Assembly: GCA_006176705.1 (NCBI GenBank) | Contig: QRFJ01000387.1 | Span: 900,462-964,461, forward strand | Direction: 5' to 3' | Origin: Cocos nucifera | Lineage: Eukaryota > Streptophyta > Magnoliopsida > Arecales > Arecaceae | Length of the DNA: 64,000 bases | In this document: positions 25,831-36,913 of the stretch, one piece after another | How the letters are laid out: every line of letters begins with the position of its first letter | Numbering within the stretch: the first letter of the stretch is position 1 | Translations under genes and position numbers: made by a program | Notes under the pieces: generated by a model | The model's input: the letters and a program-made list of their open reading frames with translations, nothing else | What the model was told of the DNA's origin: nothing | Database searches by the model: none

Positions 25831-26858
25831 TGTTCGGGATTTTGTACCAAAATATTACAACAGAAAGAAAAAAAAATAAAAGAAATACAATCAAGTACAT
25901 GGATTAGACCAGAGTCTACCTTCACGGAGCATACAAAGCTTCACTATGAGAAAGAAATAAATACAATAGGAGATTACACTCTCAACACTCGTAAATAGTC
26001 TTCTCAGAAGCTACCCTTACAAAGCTCTCTCTTGAAGACCTCCCAAAATAACCACTATCTGTTGTCTAGCTATCTGCTTGGAGCCTCTTGCTCCTGCTGT
26101 CTGCCAGCATCCTTCAAGATCTGATGACTACTACCTGTTGAACTTGACTCTTGGCTGCTACTAGGGACTTGCCTAACCACACCAGCTCTTAGTCTACCAC
26201 AAGCTTTTTATAAGCGTAAAACCAAGTTCATATCAGAGAACTGTCTCCATTTGCAACTCAAACATGCCTTTGATCATGTTGGCAAGCCCCTAATCCATGA
26301 AAAACCCGAAGACCGCATGAAACGAGGCCGAAAATGTCGGGTCCACCATGGACTGCATGAAATGCGGTGAGAGATGCCCTTAGTCCACGGCTATGCATGG
26401 ACTGCATGAAATCAGGCCCCTGCACGTGCGTTCACCCACACTAGGCCGCACTAGCATGTGTTGGTGCTGGGCCACGCATGGCGCACTCGTGTTGGGCCAC
26501 ACCCACGATGGGCCCACACATGCACTCGCATGCATTGGGCCTGGCAGTGCACTGGGCCGCATGCTTGCCTAGACTGCGCATCCATGGCCGACCCACATGA
26601 CCCGTGCATCGCACTAGGCTATGCCCTCATGGCTGACCCATGCCGCGTGCTAGGCCCTAGTGGCCCGCCAACCTTCATTGGCTCGTGGGCCTTACTGATA
26701 GCCTGTGGGCCATACTAGCCTACTACTAGTCTTTCTTTGCACATATCTCCTCCATATGAACTTTGATTGGAGTATTCTTGTGCTCGTTGGTCTCCATTCA
26801 TCATCTGGGATCTTGCTGTGGATTTATTATGAGAGAATTAGAGATATTTTCCATAATA
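25831..26858 (-). repeat. 3' LTR of minus-strand copia Y
   Basis: About 1.03 kb. Its outer two-thirds match 28407-29081 (aatcaagtacatggattaga, ctcttggctgctactaggga and others). It begins (minus strand) at 26858 after a polypurine-like gttgagatggagat. The GC-rich part near 26400-26710 contains repeated tgggcc and catg phrases, which create unrelated ORFs on both strands. Confidence 0.75.
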
Positions 26859-28389
26859 ATCTCCATCTCAACTTGATATTCGATCTCCACCAATCTAAGA
26901 GCTCGTCTCATGCCTCCATGCCCTGGGGCAATCACCTACTGATCATGGATTGATGGATAAGCATGGGAGTCAAGTTAGGCCGATTGATCCCACCTTCATC
27001 ATAGGCTATGTCTACTCTGACTAAAGATTTGCTTAAGAAAGTTTCTTATGACAATAGAAACTTCACTATGCGACGTCGCATGTCCTCTTCTCAAGTCTTC
27101 CATCTCGTGCCTGATCCACCTTCATCTAAAGCTCAACCCCACACTAGGCTCCCCGCTATGAAGTAGTATCCTCCATACTTTCTTTCTCTAATCATCACCT
27201 TACTACCATACATGACCTTTAGGATTTTTTTTTTAGCTTTCCATCCGAAGCCGATCGAATTCAACCTGCTCAGTGAGATTAGATTCTTCTTAAAGTTGGA
27301 TATGTATCAACCTCACCCAACTTCTTCACTATTCCATCATGGAGCTTTATGCTAACCATCCCACTGCCCTTGATTTCACAGCTCGATCCATCTGGTAGGA
27401 ACATAGTGCCTCTACTCATCTCTAGGGCATCAAATAACTCCTTTCTGTAGTACACGTAATGAAAACAAGCAGAATCCATAATCCATTAGAAGAAAAAAGT
27501 AGATATCTCATCAGTTACTAGAAGAACATCATCACTACCTTCTGTATTGCCACTTGCCATTGTCACAGTAGCCTGCATCCGATCTCTAAGTTATGGGCAA
27601 TCTCTGACATGATGCCCCAACTTATTATATCGGTAGCACATGATCTTGATCTGGTCCCTCATCCTAGACTTAGACCGTCCACCCCACGATCTCCTACCAC
27701 TTCATCTTTTATCACCTGCTCCTCTAGAAATCATCAAAGCAAAGCTACCACCATCTGAGCTCGAAGCTGAGTTCTTCCTCCTGAGAACTTTATTTTAGAG
27801 AATCGCAGCATGACCTCGTCCATCTTGATGGTTCTCTTTTTTACTAGAAGAGCAGTTATCAAGAACTCATATGAAGAAAGAAGCGATGCTAGCAAGACCA
27901 ATGCTCTGGTCTTCTCAACTTTTTTACCAATGTTAAGAAGGTCGACGAAAATCTTCTGAAAGTTAGATAGATGCTTCTACATGCTCTGATCCTCGGTCGT
28001 CCATAGTTGGTAGAACTACCATCAAAGAAATAGTATATTTGTGAGTGACTTTGTCACGTACAACTCTTCGAGCTTTAACCATATTACTACTAAAAAAATT
28101 TTATCAAGTACATGAATCACCACATCATCTGCTTGGTACAAGCAGATCGTACTCACTACCTACATTTGGAGCCGCTTTCAATCCTGTAATTTTATGATAG
28201 CCAACATCTCCTCATATATGAGAGCATCAATTAAACCTTATTGGATGAGGATATCCTTCATCCTTGCTTGCCACAAAGAGAAATTGCACTTTTTATCGTA
28301 CTGGTTGATTTCTACCTTGATTGTACTTATCTTCTCTATCTTCTTCAATCTTGATCATCACTATCATAATAGTACTCTGATACTACCAA
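26859..28389 (-). pseudogene. Copia Y gag and protease remnant
   Basis: On the minus strand, from the primer site leftward: Gag pieces (about 28330-27900), a damaged zinc knuckle (about 27640, CYRYNKLGHHVRDC with the second Cys changed to Tyr), and the protease/pre-integrase region (27479-27279, with MDSACFHYVY and FLPDGSSCEIKG), where copia elements usually have DSG. Integrase, reverse transcriptase and RNase H are missing: only about 1.5 kb remains between the LTRs. Stops occur throughout. The protein sequence fits a Tork-like copia; the clade is inference. Confidence 0.75.
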
Positions 28390-28401
28390 GCTCTGATATC
28401 A
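28390..28401 (-). other. Primer binding site of copia Y
   Basis: Minus strand tgatatcagagc, one change from the initiator-Met site, five bases inside the LTR edge at 28407. Confidence 0.75.
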
Positions 28402-28406
28402 ATTAT

Positions 28407-29081
28407 TGAGGATCTCATAGCAGAACATTATGGTAGAAATAAAAAATAAAAAAATATAATCAAGTATGTGGATTAGACCAGAGTCACCTCCACGGAGCAT
28501 GCAAAGCTGCATTATGAGAAAGAAACAAATACAAGAAGAAATTATCCACTCTCAATACTCGTATATAATCTTCTCAACTAAAAACTATTCTTACAAAGCT
28601 CTCTTTTGAAGATCTCTTGAAATGACCGCTGTCTATCCGGAGCCTCCTGCTCCTCCTATCCACTAGTATCCTTAAGGATCTGACGACTACTACCACCAAA
28701 CTTGACTTTTGGCTGCTGCTAGAGACTTGCCGAACCACACCAGCTCTCAGTCTACCACATGCATTTTATAAGCCTGAAATCAAGTTCATATTGGAGAACT
28801 GTCTCCGTTTGCAACTCAAACATGCCTTTGATTGTGTTTGCATGCCCCTAAGCTGCTTGATCTTAATCGGGAGCAATGATAGCCATAGGATCATGCAAAT
28901 GGTCCATGAAAAACCCCTAGACCACGTGAAAAGGGGTGGAAAACACCTTCGATCCATCGTGGACTGCATGAAATAGGGTAGAAAATGCCCCGATCCACAG
29001 CCACATGTGGATTGCGTGAAATCGGGCCCGTGCACGTGCATTTGCCCATGCTGGGCCATGCTCATGCATGCCCGCACTGGA
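28407..29081 (-). repeat. 5' LTR of copia Y, truncated
   Basis: Matches 25831 to about 26480 of the other LTR; the remaining ~370 bases that should lie to the right are absent. The cut falls exactly at the TG of the next gypsy LTR (29082). Confidence 0.78.
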
Positions 29082-30571
29082 TGATAAACACAATCAATAT
29101 ATTTATAAAAGTATTAATTTTAAATTAAATTATTTTTTTAAGAATTGATACTTTTATTTATCTTTTATAGAAAAGAGGAACATCGATAAAGAGAGTTCAA
29201 TTTATGGGTCAAAATGAAGAAAATTTGAGGCAAATCGGACTTAAATTAGATCCAGAACAAGAACTCAAAGAAGAAAAATAAATAATTAAACCAGTTCGCC
29301 CAACCGATTCGCCTAGCCTGATCCGATCGAGCACGGCCCACCTGCAACAACCCATGTGCAAGCCACCCATAGCAGCCCGTGAAGCAAGCCCATGCCCGCA
29401 TTAGCCTAACCCCCTCCCAAGATGACGTCATTATGACGTCAAAAACCATGTGGTCCACGGTGGACTGCAACAGTGCTCATTTCATTATGGACCTTTAATG
29501 GGTCTACCATAGAAAAATGTGGTGCATGGGGTATTTTGGTAATTTCAGATGATGCAGCACATGCTGATTGGTTATGGACTATGGTGCGCTCGATCTAGGT
29601 AGTCCACAGGAATAGTGAAGGCGCAATTGGATGGCTATGCTCATTCCTGGTTGAGATCCAATGGTCGGCATTCAATTTAGTTTGATTAAGGAATCTCCCA
29701 TCCAATGATCTGAATTCATGCCGGTCAATATCCAACGATAGGGAAAGGATGTTCAATTTGATTCAGGAGACCCCAAGCACCATCCAATGGTCCGAAAGCA
29801 TCTGATGAGGCAATCCAATGGTTTTAAATTGATCCAGACCCTGATGAAGCTGCAAACGATGGATTTTCACTTAATCTGAGCTGTTTAAATCCAATCCAGT
29901 AGCAAAAAATTAACACAAGCAACAAGAATTTGATCCAGACTCGATTTTCCTAGTTTTTCTCCATCTCTAACTTAAATTCTTTCATGTTCTCCTCTATAAA
30001 ACTATCTTAAGCCAATTGATCAAGCCATCAGCATCCCTCTTAAGGGATCAAGCCCTTCTTCACGCCATAGCCCAAGCAACCAGCTCTCTCTCCCTCTTTT
30101 CTCTCTCTCTAAGCTTTTTTTTCTTCCTTCTTCTTTCTTTCTTTCATAAATCAAAAGCCTCCTATTTCTCTACTAAATTCTCTCTTGCTCTTGATCTCCA
30201 CACTCAGCTGCTACCCCAGTTCTTCCTCAAAGCTCTAGGATGAAGATTTCAGCGATAAGCTTTTCGATGGCTGGCTAGTTCGTCTTGTTCTCAGAAGATC
30301 ATCATAATCTTATTTTGATGGTATTTTCTATTTTTTACCTTTTATATTTCTTTTTAATAGGGTATATAAACCCAGATATTATAATAATTTTAACATGGAA
30401 TCACTAGAGAGATTTTTTTCCTAACTCTCTTCTCTTTTCTTTCTAGTTCTAATACTAAACCTAAGGTTGCCGCCCCCTTTCCTTGTTCTTCTTTGTATTT
30501 CTGGTTTAACACCTAGGTCTATGCAAGAGATCAGTCCTCAATTATGGTTCCGAGCAACCGTGGGTCTAACA
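29082..30571 (+). repeat. Second gypsy LTR of the same family as 25028
   Basis: About 1.49 kb, TGATAAACACAATC ... GGGTCTAACA. It is followed by ttggtataaaagct (30573), a decayed primer site, so it is probably a 5' LTR whose internal region is gone. gtataaaaccc-like sequence near 30360 is a possible promoter remnant. Contains a polypyrimidine stretch at 30080-30150. Confidence 0.6.
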
Positions 30572-33500
30572 GTTGGTATAAAAGCTAGTTGTAGGTCTAA
30601 CAATCTGCATGTACATTTTGACTACTTTCACTTGATAGTTCAAGATTGTGCATCAAAAGGCAAACACATGCCTTTATCATCTTTCATATCAATCTTACAT
30701 TAAATAAAATTGTAAGTGTTTTATGGTGCTTAGATGACCAGCCACACAAATGACACAAGACTTCTACAGTTACATATAGTAGATCAAATGGTTTCGAATT
30801 AACATATGACACGTTAGCTTGCAGGCAAAATTTAGATAATTGGGTACTTACCATAGTTTTGGTGCTTCTTTGAGAAGTCATAAATGGCTTTCACAGCTGC
30901 ACCATATTTCATGGATCGTGATAATCCCATATGTCTGAAAATGGCAAAAGAAACTTCAGTAGATAAAAAAGTGACAATGCAAAAAAAAGTATAAAAATGA
31001 TAAAAGAAATAGGACACAAGCATTATAAGACCCAACATTCATTTCACGAATATGTGCTTATGCATGTACTCACACGCAAACACCAATTTCTTAATAAGTA
31101 GACTATTTTTTTATATTAAATTTAGAATTATACTATAATATATAAGAAAACAAACAATGATATAGAACCATACTGAGATCTTTATTATTGAATGATAAAA
31201 CTAGTTAATAGAAAATGAATAACAAAATGGCAACACAAGCTTTAACTCATCAATATTTCCCATAATTAATAATCAATATCACTTGACTTTGCCTATATAG
31301 TGCATAAATATAGCACAGACTAGTGCAAGAAATGAAGATACAATATACAAACATAAGCATCAATTAGAAAATTCATAGCATTCACATAAATGCATACCTA
31401 GACATGCTTAGGTTGATGTATATGCCCTAATCTTTGTACAATACAATATGCCACCACAATGACCTTGCCAACGACTAGCCATGAATTCATGAAGCTTTTG
31501 TCAATCCTTGAACTAATAACATGCAAAATTAGAAAAAACTTTGCCATGGTTTGGGCAATCTAAATTTGTAAGAAAGCTCTGAAAATTGGTTACATGAAGA
31601 GAGGACACAAATCTGTTCTAATACTAAACCCAAACTCCCAATTGTCACACCTTTCGCAAGGCTCTGGTTGTGTGGTTGTCCATCTCCCATCCAAGTCATG
31701 GAATCACCCAAGTTCAGGTCCATAAGCACTGACCATTGCCCTATAAAGAATTGCTTTCACTGCAGATCTAGTGGGTTTCCTTAACCAAGCCTCTACATTT
31801 GACTTGCTAGCTCATTCTTCAACAAGCACATAGTTAGACATCATATTAGGTCATTCTCCAATAAGAATGCGACCAGAGATCTTATCAAAAAAAAAAAAAA
31901 AACTACAATTAGAGAACACATTCTCCTCCCACACATGGAAGGACAGTCCCTTCCAGTCATGAATTGAAGGCCTCACAATCACTAGCCAATATGCTTTTCT
32001 CCCATGCATTTCTTCATTCATTATTCGATATTTGAGTATCCTAAGTATAGAGGAACCACACCAATGCATCACGAACTTGGTGGAGTATCATATCTATTTG
32101 CACCTTAAATAAGTATAACCTCATTTGAATTCTTCATTCAAGGGAGAGAAGAAATGCACAACCCAAAGATTGGAGTAATGAAATTACAAGAATAAGTGAT
32201 CATGTGTCACAATCCAATACATATGTATGTTTGCATTACATACATAATATGGTAAGTGGAAGGATATTATATTGAAACAACTAAGCTTACATGAAAAACA
32301 AATCCAGATTATTAGATAGAATATATTTTTGCAAGATATAGAACCTGCCAGTCATTGGATTAGGACTCAAAAGAAATTGAATGACTTATATAGTCTAGTG
32401 ATTATGAAATTGGATATTTTTTACCCTCTTGTTTTAACTAGACCCATGCATCTAGCTACAAGGCATATCAATTGATCTATAAGGAAAAATTTCTCAAACA
32501 TAATTCAGATCTAGATACTTGAACAAGAGTGGATGTCTGAGTAGATTTGAGTACAGAAGGAAGTAAAGCTCTTTTAAAAGTTTAAAAGTATGGAACCACC
32601 TATATAAAATATTATAAACAACCTATTTACATTATTATGAAAACTTCCAAATGGTTTCTCCTCTAAACTTAAAAATTGATTCTAAAAGTTTCCCCTTGTT
32701 TAGTAAACAACTCTCTTGGTTGCATCTTGGCTTTAGGGAGGCATGCATCATTTACAAGTCGATCAGTTAAAGATATTAGCACTTAGAAAGTAGGAGAAAA
32801 AAGATTCTAAAATCAGATAGGATCACATCCATATGTCATATTTCCCTCTAGATCACATGCTCAATATATTATAGATTTCTACAAATTTGGTTATTTCTTT
32901 AAGCAAAAATATATGAATCATGAGTTCAAAAATATAAAACAACATTCATACAATGGACATCAAACTAAGAATGACTTCAAAAAGACTATAAGTTAAAACA
33001 TTTGAAATGGGTACCGCAATCGGGGGGGAGGGGGGGCGTTCGAGAATAGGTGTAACATTTGAAATGGGTACCGCAATAGGTGTAACACCCTACGTATAGG
33101 ATATTTTAGTTTATCGGATTTAGGTTACCTAAATGAAATAAAGGATATTACCTTCATCATACATTCATTTCTAACCAAAAATGTCCTTTGTCAAGAATTT
33201 GCCACCAACTTCAAGAATAGAAGTCACAATTGATAACTAGTAGTACAGCATTCTAAAACTTTGATGCATCATATTTGATCCATAAATCAATATACATATA
33301 GATTGGCAAAGGCTTGTTATTTTATGCTAATATTCTTAGCGTCTATCTCACACAATGCACATTGGAAGAAGGATAAATGGCTGGTCACCACCTAATTTTT
33401 GTTTGTTCTCCCTTAATACTAACTGCATTTATTAAAAAAGCTCATAATTTGCTAGATGAACTTATCCTTCCTCTGTTCTCTAAAGGTAGAGAACTGAAAC

Positions 33501-34769
33501 AAATGGGGTGTAATTCTGAAAGAAGAGTGCATGTAAAATGGTCTACATATGGGCAACTCAGAGACTTACAAACTCACAAATAAAGGCTCTAGGACCCAGC
33601 ACAGAGGCTCATGGCCTACTGGGTGATAATAAGGGAGAAGGTAATCCGAGTAGTTTCAGTCCTTCAACATCTTGTTCTTCATAGCCACACATGTCAGTCC
33701 ACACAAATGTACATGCAGAGTTAGAAGATCATTTACCTTGTTCTGTAGTTTAATGAGGTTGACTCTCATAAATAGATCCAACACAAAATCCTACTCCTGT
33801 GCTCCCACATTATTGCTGAATAATTTTCTTCACAAATAACACTAAAGGTAAAGTTGGATGATATCACAGCCATGGGCAAAAGAGTTCTAAAACTCTTAGA
33901 AAGTCAACAACCATTAAGAAAGGAACTGAAGGCAGCATTGGTTTTGGGTGGAAGCAACTACAAAGGATCCCATCTAATTTAAATTTTAACAGTATCGCAC
34001 CTAACATTAAGAGTTCTAATACCTCGCTCCATGTAAAACATGCAGCATTAAGTCAATGATTTTCAGTAATGGAGCAAAAGATAGTTACTGTTGGGTGAGT
34101 AGCAACTAAATAAAAGGATTATAAAAGTATTAAATTTTAACAAGATTGCAACCATTTTTTTTCAAGGTAATATAGGTCAACATGAGTACAAAAGTATTAC
34201 CATGCAAAAGAAGGTTATTGACTAATTTCATGTCTCTACACATGATAACTGAAAACTGGAACAACATACAAGAGGATAATTTTGACGTAATTTTCTATGA
34301 GAATCCTAATTCCTGTTGGTAGCCAACAGAAGTGATAAATTGTAAGGAGCAGGCTTATCCTAAATTAAAATAGGAGTACTAATACACTTAGCTGCAACTG
34401 TAATACTACTATTTGTTGAATGCTAGAAGAGGCTTGTGTAATGCCTCACCTCATGCATAAGTTCTCCTCGAATACAAATTTTCAATCCCAAAGTCAACCA
34501 AAATTTCACTAAATTCGCTAACATTAATTGTTCATATTAGTTGCTAGCAGTGACAAAAGGAGTTTGTCAGAGGCCGCATCAGCAAGCCATATATCTTCCT
34601 AAAACTTCACTATTCTATTCCATTTGCCATCGAAGTCTGTCTACACAAAAAAATTCTCTTCCCCCAATGAGAAACTTGCCAAATATTAAGACATATACAC
34701 ATAATCCAAAATTTATAGACTTTGGGGAATTTTAAGGTATCATATGTTCATTATAGAAGATAGGTTATA
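30572..34769. other. Low-copy-looking sequence, possible host gene intron
   Basis: Differs in texture from the transposons around it: no LTRs, no pol motifs, only short ORFs. One exon with good splice sites is at 30852-30934. A weaker candidate on the minus strand ends at about 34451 before gtgagg. A 55-bp partial duplication with a G-rich insert lies at 32997-33085, and a run of 16 A at 31887-31902. I recognise nothing else. Confidence 0.4.
30852..30934 (-). CDS. Candidate internal exon of an unrecognised host gene
   Basis: 83 bases bounded on the minus strand by a pyrimidine-rich ...ccattttcag acceptor (to 30935) and a consensus gtaagt donor (from 30851). The open frame reads HMGLSRSMKYGAAVKAIYDF then SKKHQNYG, with balanced codon use and no stop, unlike the flanking AT-rich sequence. 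I do not recognise the protein. The partner exons are not evident within the window; they may lie beyond the Reina element or have been lost, so this may be a lone relic. Exon status is inferred from splice signals and composition. Confidence 0.4.
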
Positions 34770-35173
34770 TATTATGCCAGTGGATTGTAAGTCAAATTTA
34801 TTTGAAATTTCCTAAAATTCACATGAAATTTGAAGGTTAGTTAGCATAGGAGAGGAGCATGTGAGTTTGTTTGGCTCACATGACCTACCCAGAAACGGGA
34901 ATAAGACCTTTATAAGGCGCCATTGTATAAAAAAAAAGAAGGATCCATGAAATGAGAATTGATTCTTTTCTCAACTCCCAGATCCCCTTTCTTCTCATCC
35001 CATCTAATCTTCTATTCTCATCTCCTCTCTTCTTTTACTATTCTTTTAATTTCTGCATCCTGAATTCTAATCGAGGATTCTTTATCTGCAAGGGATCCAT
35101 CTACGTGAGGAGCTACTGAGATCAGCTGTTCGATCTAATTTTGCGATCAACCGGTTCAGATCCAGGTCTGACA
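34770..35173 (+). repeat. 5' LTR of the Reina-like element
   Basis: 404 bp, pair of 39754-40167. Its first bases are TATTATGCC where the 3' copy has TGTTATACC, so the terminal TG is mutated. Contains tttataagg near 34911 as a possible TATA box. Ends GGTCTGACA. Confidence 0.9.
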
Positions 35174-35176
35174 GGT

Positions 35177-35188
35177 TGGTATCAAAGC
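35177..35188 (+). other. Primer binding site of the Reina-like element
   Basis: tggtatcaaagc, one change from the initiator-Met site, three bases after the LTR. Confidence 0.82.
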
Positions 35189-35214
35189 TAGATGCTTCTG
35201 CAAGGAATTATCCA

Positions 35215-36542
35215 TGGCTGACGGCACTCAAATAAAGACTATGGAGGCACCGATCAAAGGGAAAGAGCAGAACCTGTTGCAAATATAGGAGCAGGTCAGA
35301 CTCTTCTCCATGATATAATTGAGGTTAAGTAGCAATTATCAGAGTTAACTGGAATCCGGTAGCAAATGGTTGAAGACAATGCCCGCCTTATGGGAATGTT
35401 TAAATCTTTGGTAGAGAAGAGTCGGGAGACATCGGCTTCATGAACTTCTATCTCAAAAGTCTTCCATGGAGAAGGATTGTCACCGACTCCCACATCAGGT
35501 ATCAATTCTGATTCCCACAAAAGTCAAATGATCAACTCCACTGCAACATTAGATTGGAGTCAGATTTCAGCTCCTAGAATCAAGATTTCGGCCTTTGATG
35601 GATCCGAATCTAGGAATTGGGTAAGAAAATTGGAGTGATACTTCAAGGCATGTAGAATCCCAGCTGAAAATAGGATAAACATGGCTATGTCAGCGTTGCA
35701 AGACAGAGCCTGCATCTGGTATCAATCAGAAATTCAGGAACAAAAAAAATTTCTTGGAAGGATTTCGTGGAAAACTTGATGGACAGGTTTGATGAGCTGA
35801 AATTTGGGAGCATGTCACTGAATTCAAAAGGCTTAAATAGGAAGGAGAGCTGGAAGAATACTTAGAAAGGTTTGAGGAGTTGAAATCATTCATAAAAACA
35901 CGCAATCCCTCCTTGACTAAAGCTTACTTTGTCTACAATTTTGTTGGTGGGCTAAAGGATGAGGTGCAAGCATTTGTGAGGATATACAATCTCCTTACCT
36001 TGTCAGAAGCCTATTCCCAAGCTAAAATGCAGTTACAAGCACTGGACATCCTCTTCACAAGATAGAGAATTCCTGCAAGAGTGGGATGGATACCAAGTAA
36101 TTCCATAAGTGGTAAAACATTTTTCAAGACTAATTACATAGAGAGGCTATCCAACAGCAAGTGGGGGCTCCAAAATGATAATAATCAGTCATCCGAGACT
36201 TTTAGAAGTCAAACACCTATATGGGGAAGCAACAACTACAGTCAGCAAAGGTATAGGAGGACAGGCACTTGTTATAAATGCGGGGAGCCATATGTACTGG
36301 GACATCAATGCAAAAAGAAGGCCTTACATATGATTTTTGCCTCTGAAACCAGCCATGAAGAAGCACCTGAGATCATAGAAGAAGAGATTCAAGAAGTAAT
36401 AGAGATGGAAGAGATAGAAGAAGTACTGACAGTCAATGTTTTAGCAGCAGGCTCCATCTGCAGTACCCTCAAGATTAAAGGATTCGTGAAAAGAAGATCC
36501 ATAACTATCTTGATAGACACTGGTGAAACCATAGTTTTGTGA
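35215..36542 (+). pseudogene. Reina-like gag and protease, broken
   Basis: Probable start ATG at 35215 (MADGTQIKTMEAPIKGKEQN); stops follow within 30 codons and the frame changes several times. The retrotransposon Gag core is visible around 35600-36060 (an open part at 35880-36065), then a chromovirus-type zinc knuckle CYKCGEPYVLGHQC (about 36270-36313), an acidic linker, and the aspartic protease motif ILIDTG near 36510, followed by ETIVL where GATHNF-like residues are usual. The stop at 36540 cuts the protease; a further protease-end piece (VDWLTQHNRV) appears in another frame near 36730. Confidence 0.82.
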
Positions 36543-36913
36543 ACTCCAAGATTGTATCAGATGGTAAGAGTTATACTCAAGAGACAAATTCTATTAGGGT
36601 ATAGGTGGCTGATGGCTACAAGATAGTGAGTAACTTGAAATGCCCTAGGTTCCTATAAAATATGTAGAGACAATTATTTAAGATGGATATTAGTGTCCTG
36701 GAATTAGGAGGATATGACTTAGTCTTGGGGGTTGATTGGCTTACACAGCATAATCGAGTCCTTCATGACTATGAGAAGTTAAGCATCACAATTACAGAGG
36801 ATAGGCATAAGTTGGAGTTGAAGGAAATTTTTTAGGAGGCACAACTGCATGCCATTAGTGGAGCCAACCTAGGTTAATGGTGGTAGAAAGCAAAAGAGAC
36901 AATCACTGGATTC

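Noticed and set aside
26380..26953. GC-rich ORFs on both strands (60-86 codons)
   Set aside because: Within the copia Y 3' LTR, caused by repeated tgggcc/catg phrases; no domain.
31851..32072. 73-codon minus-strand ORF
   Set aside because: Includes a 16-A homopolymer translated as Phe and no recognisable domain; not supported as a gene.
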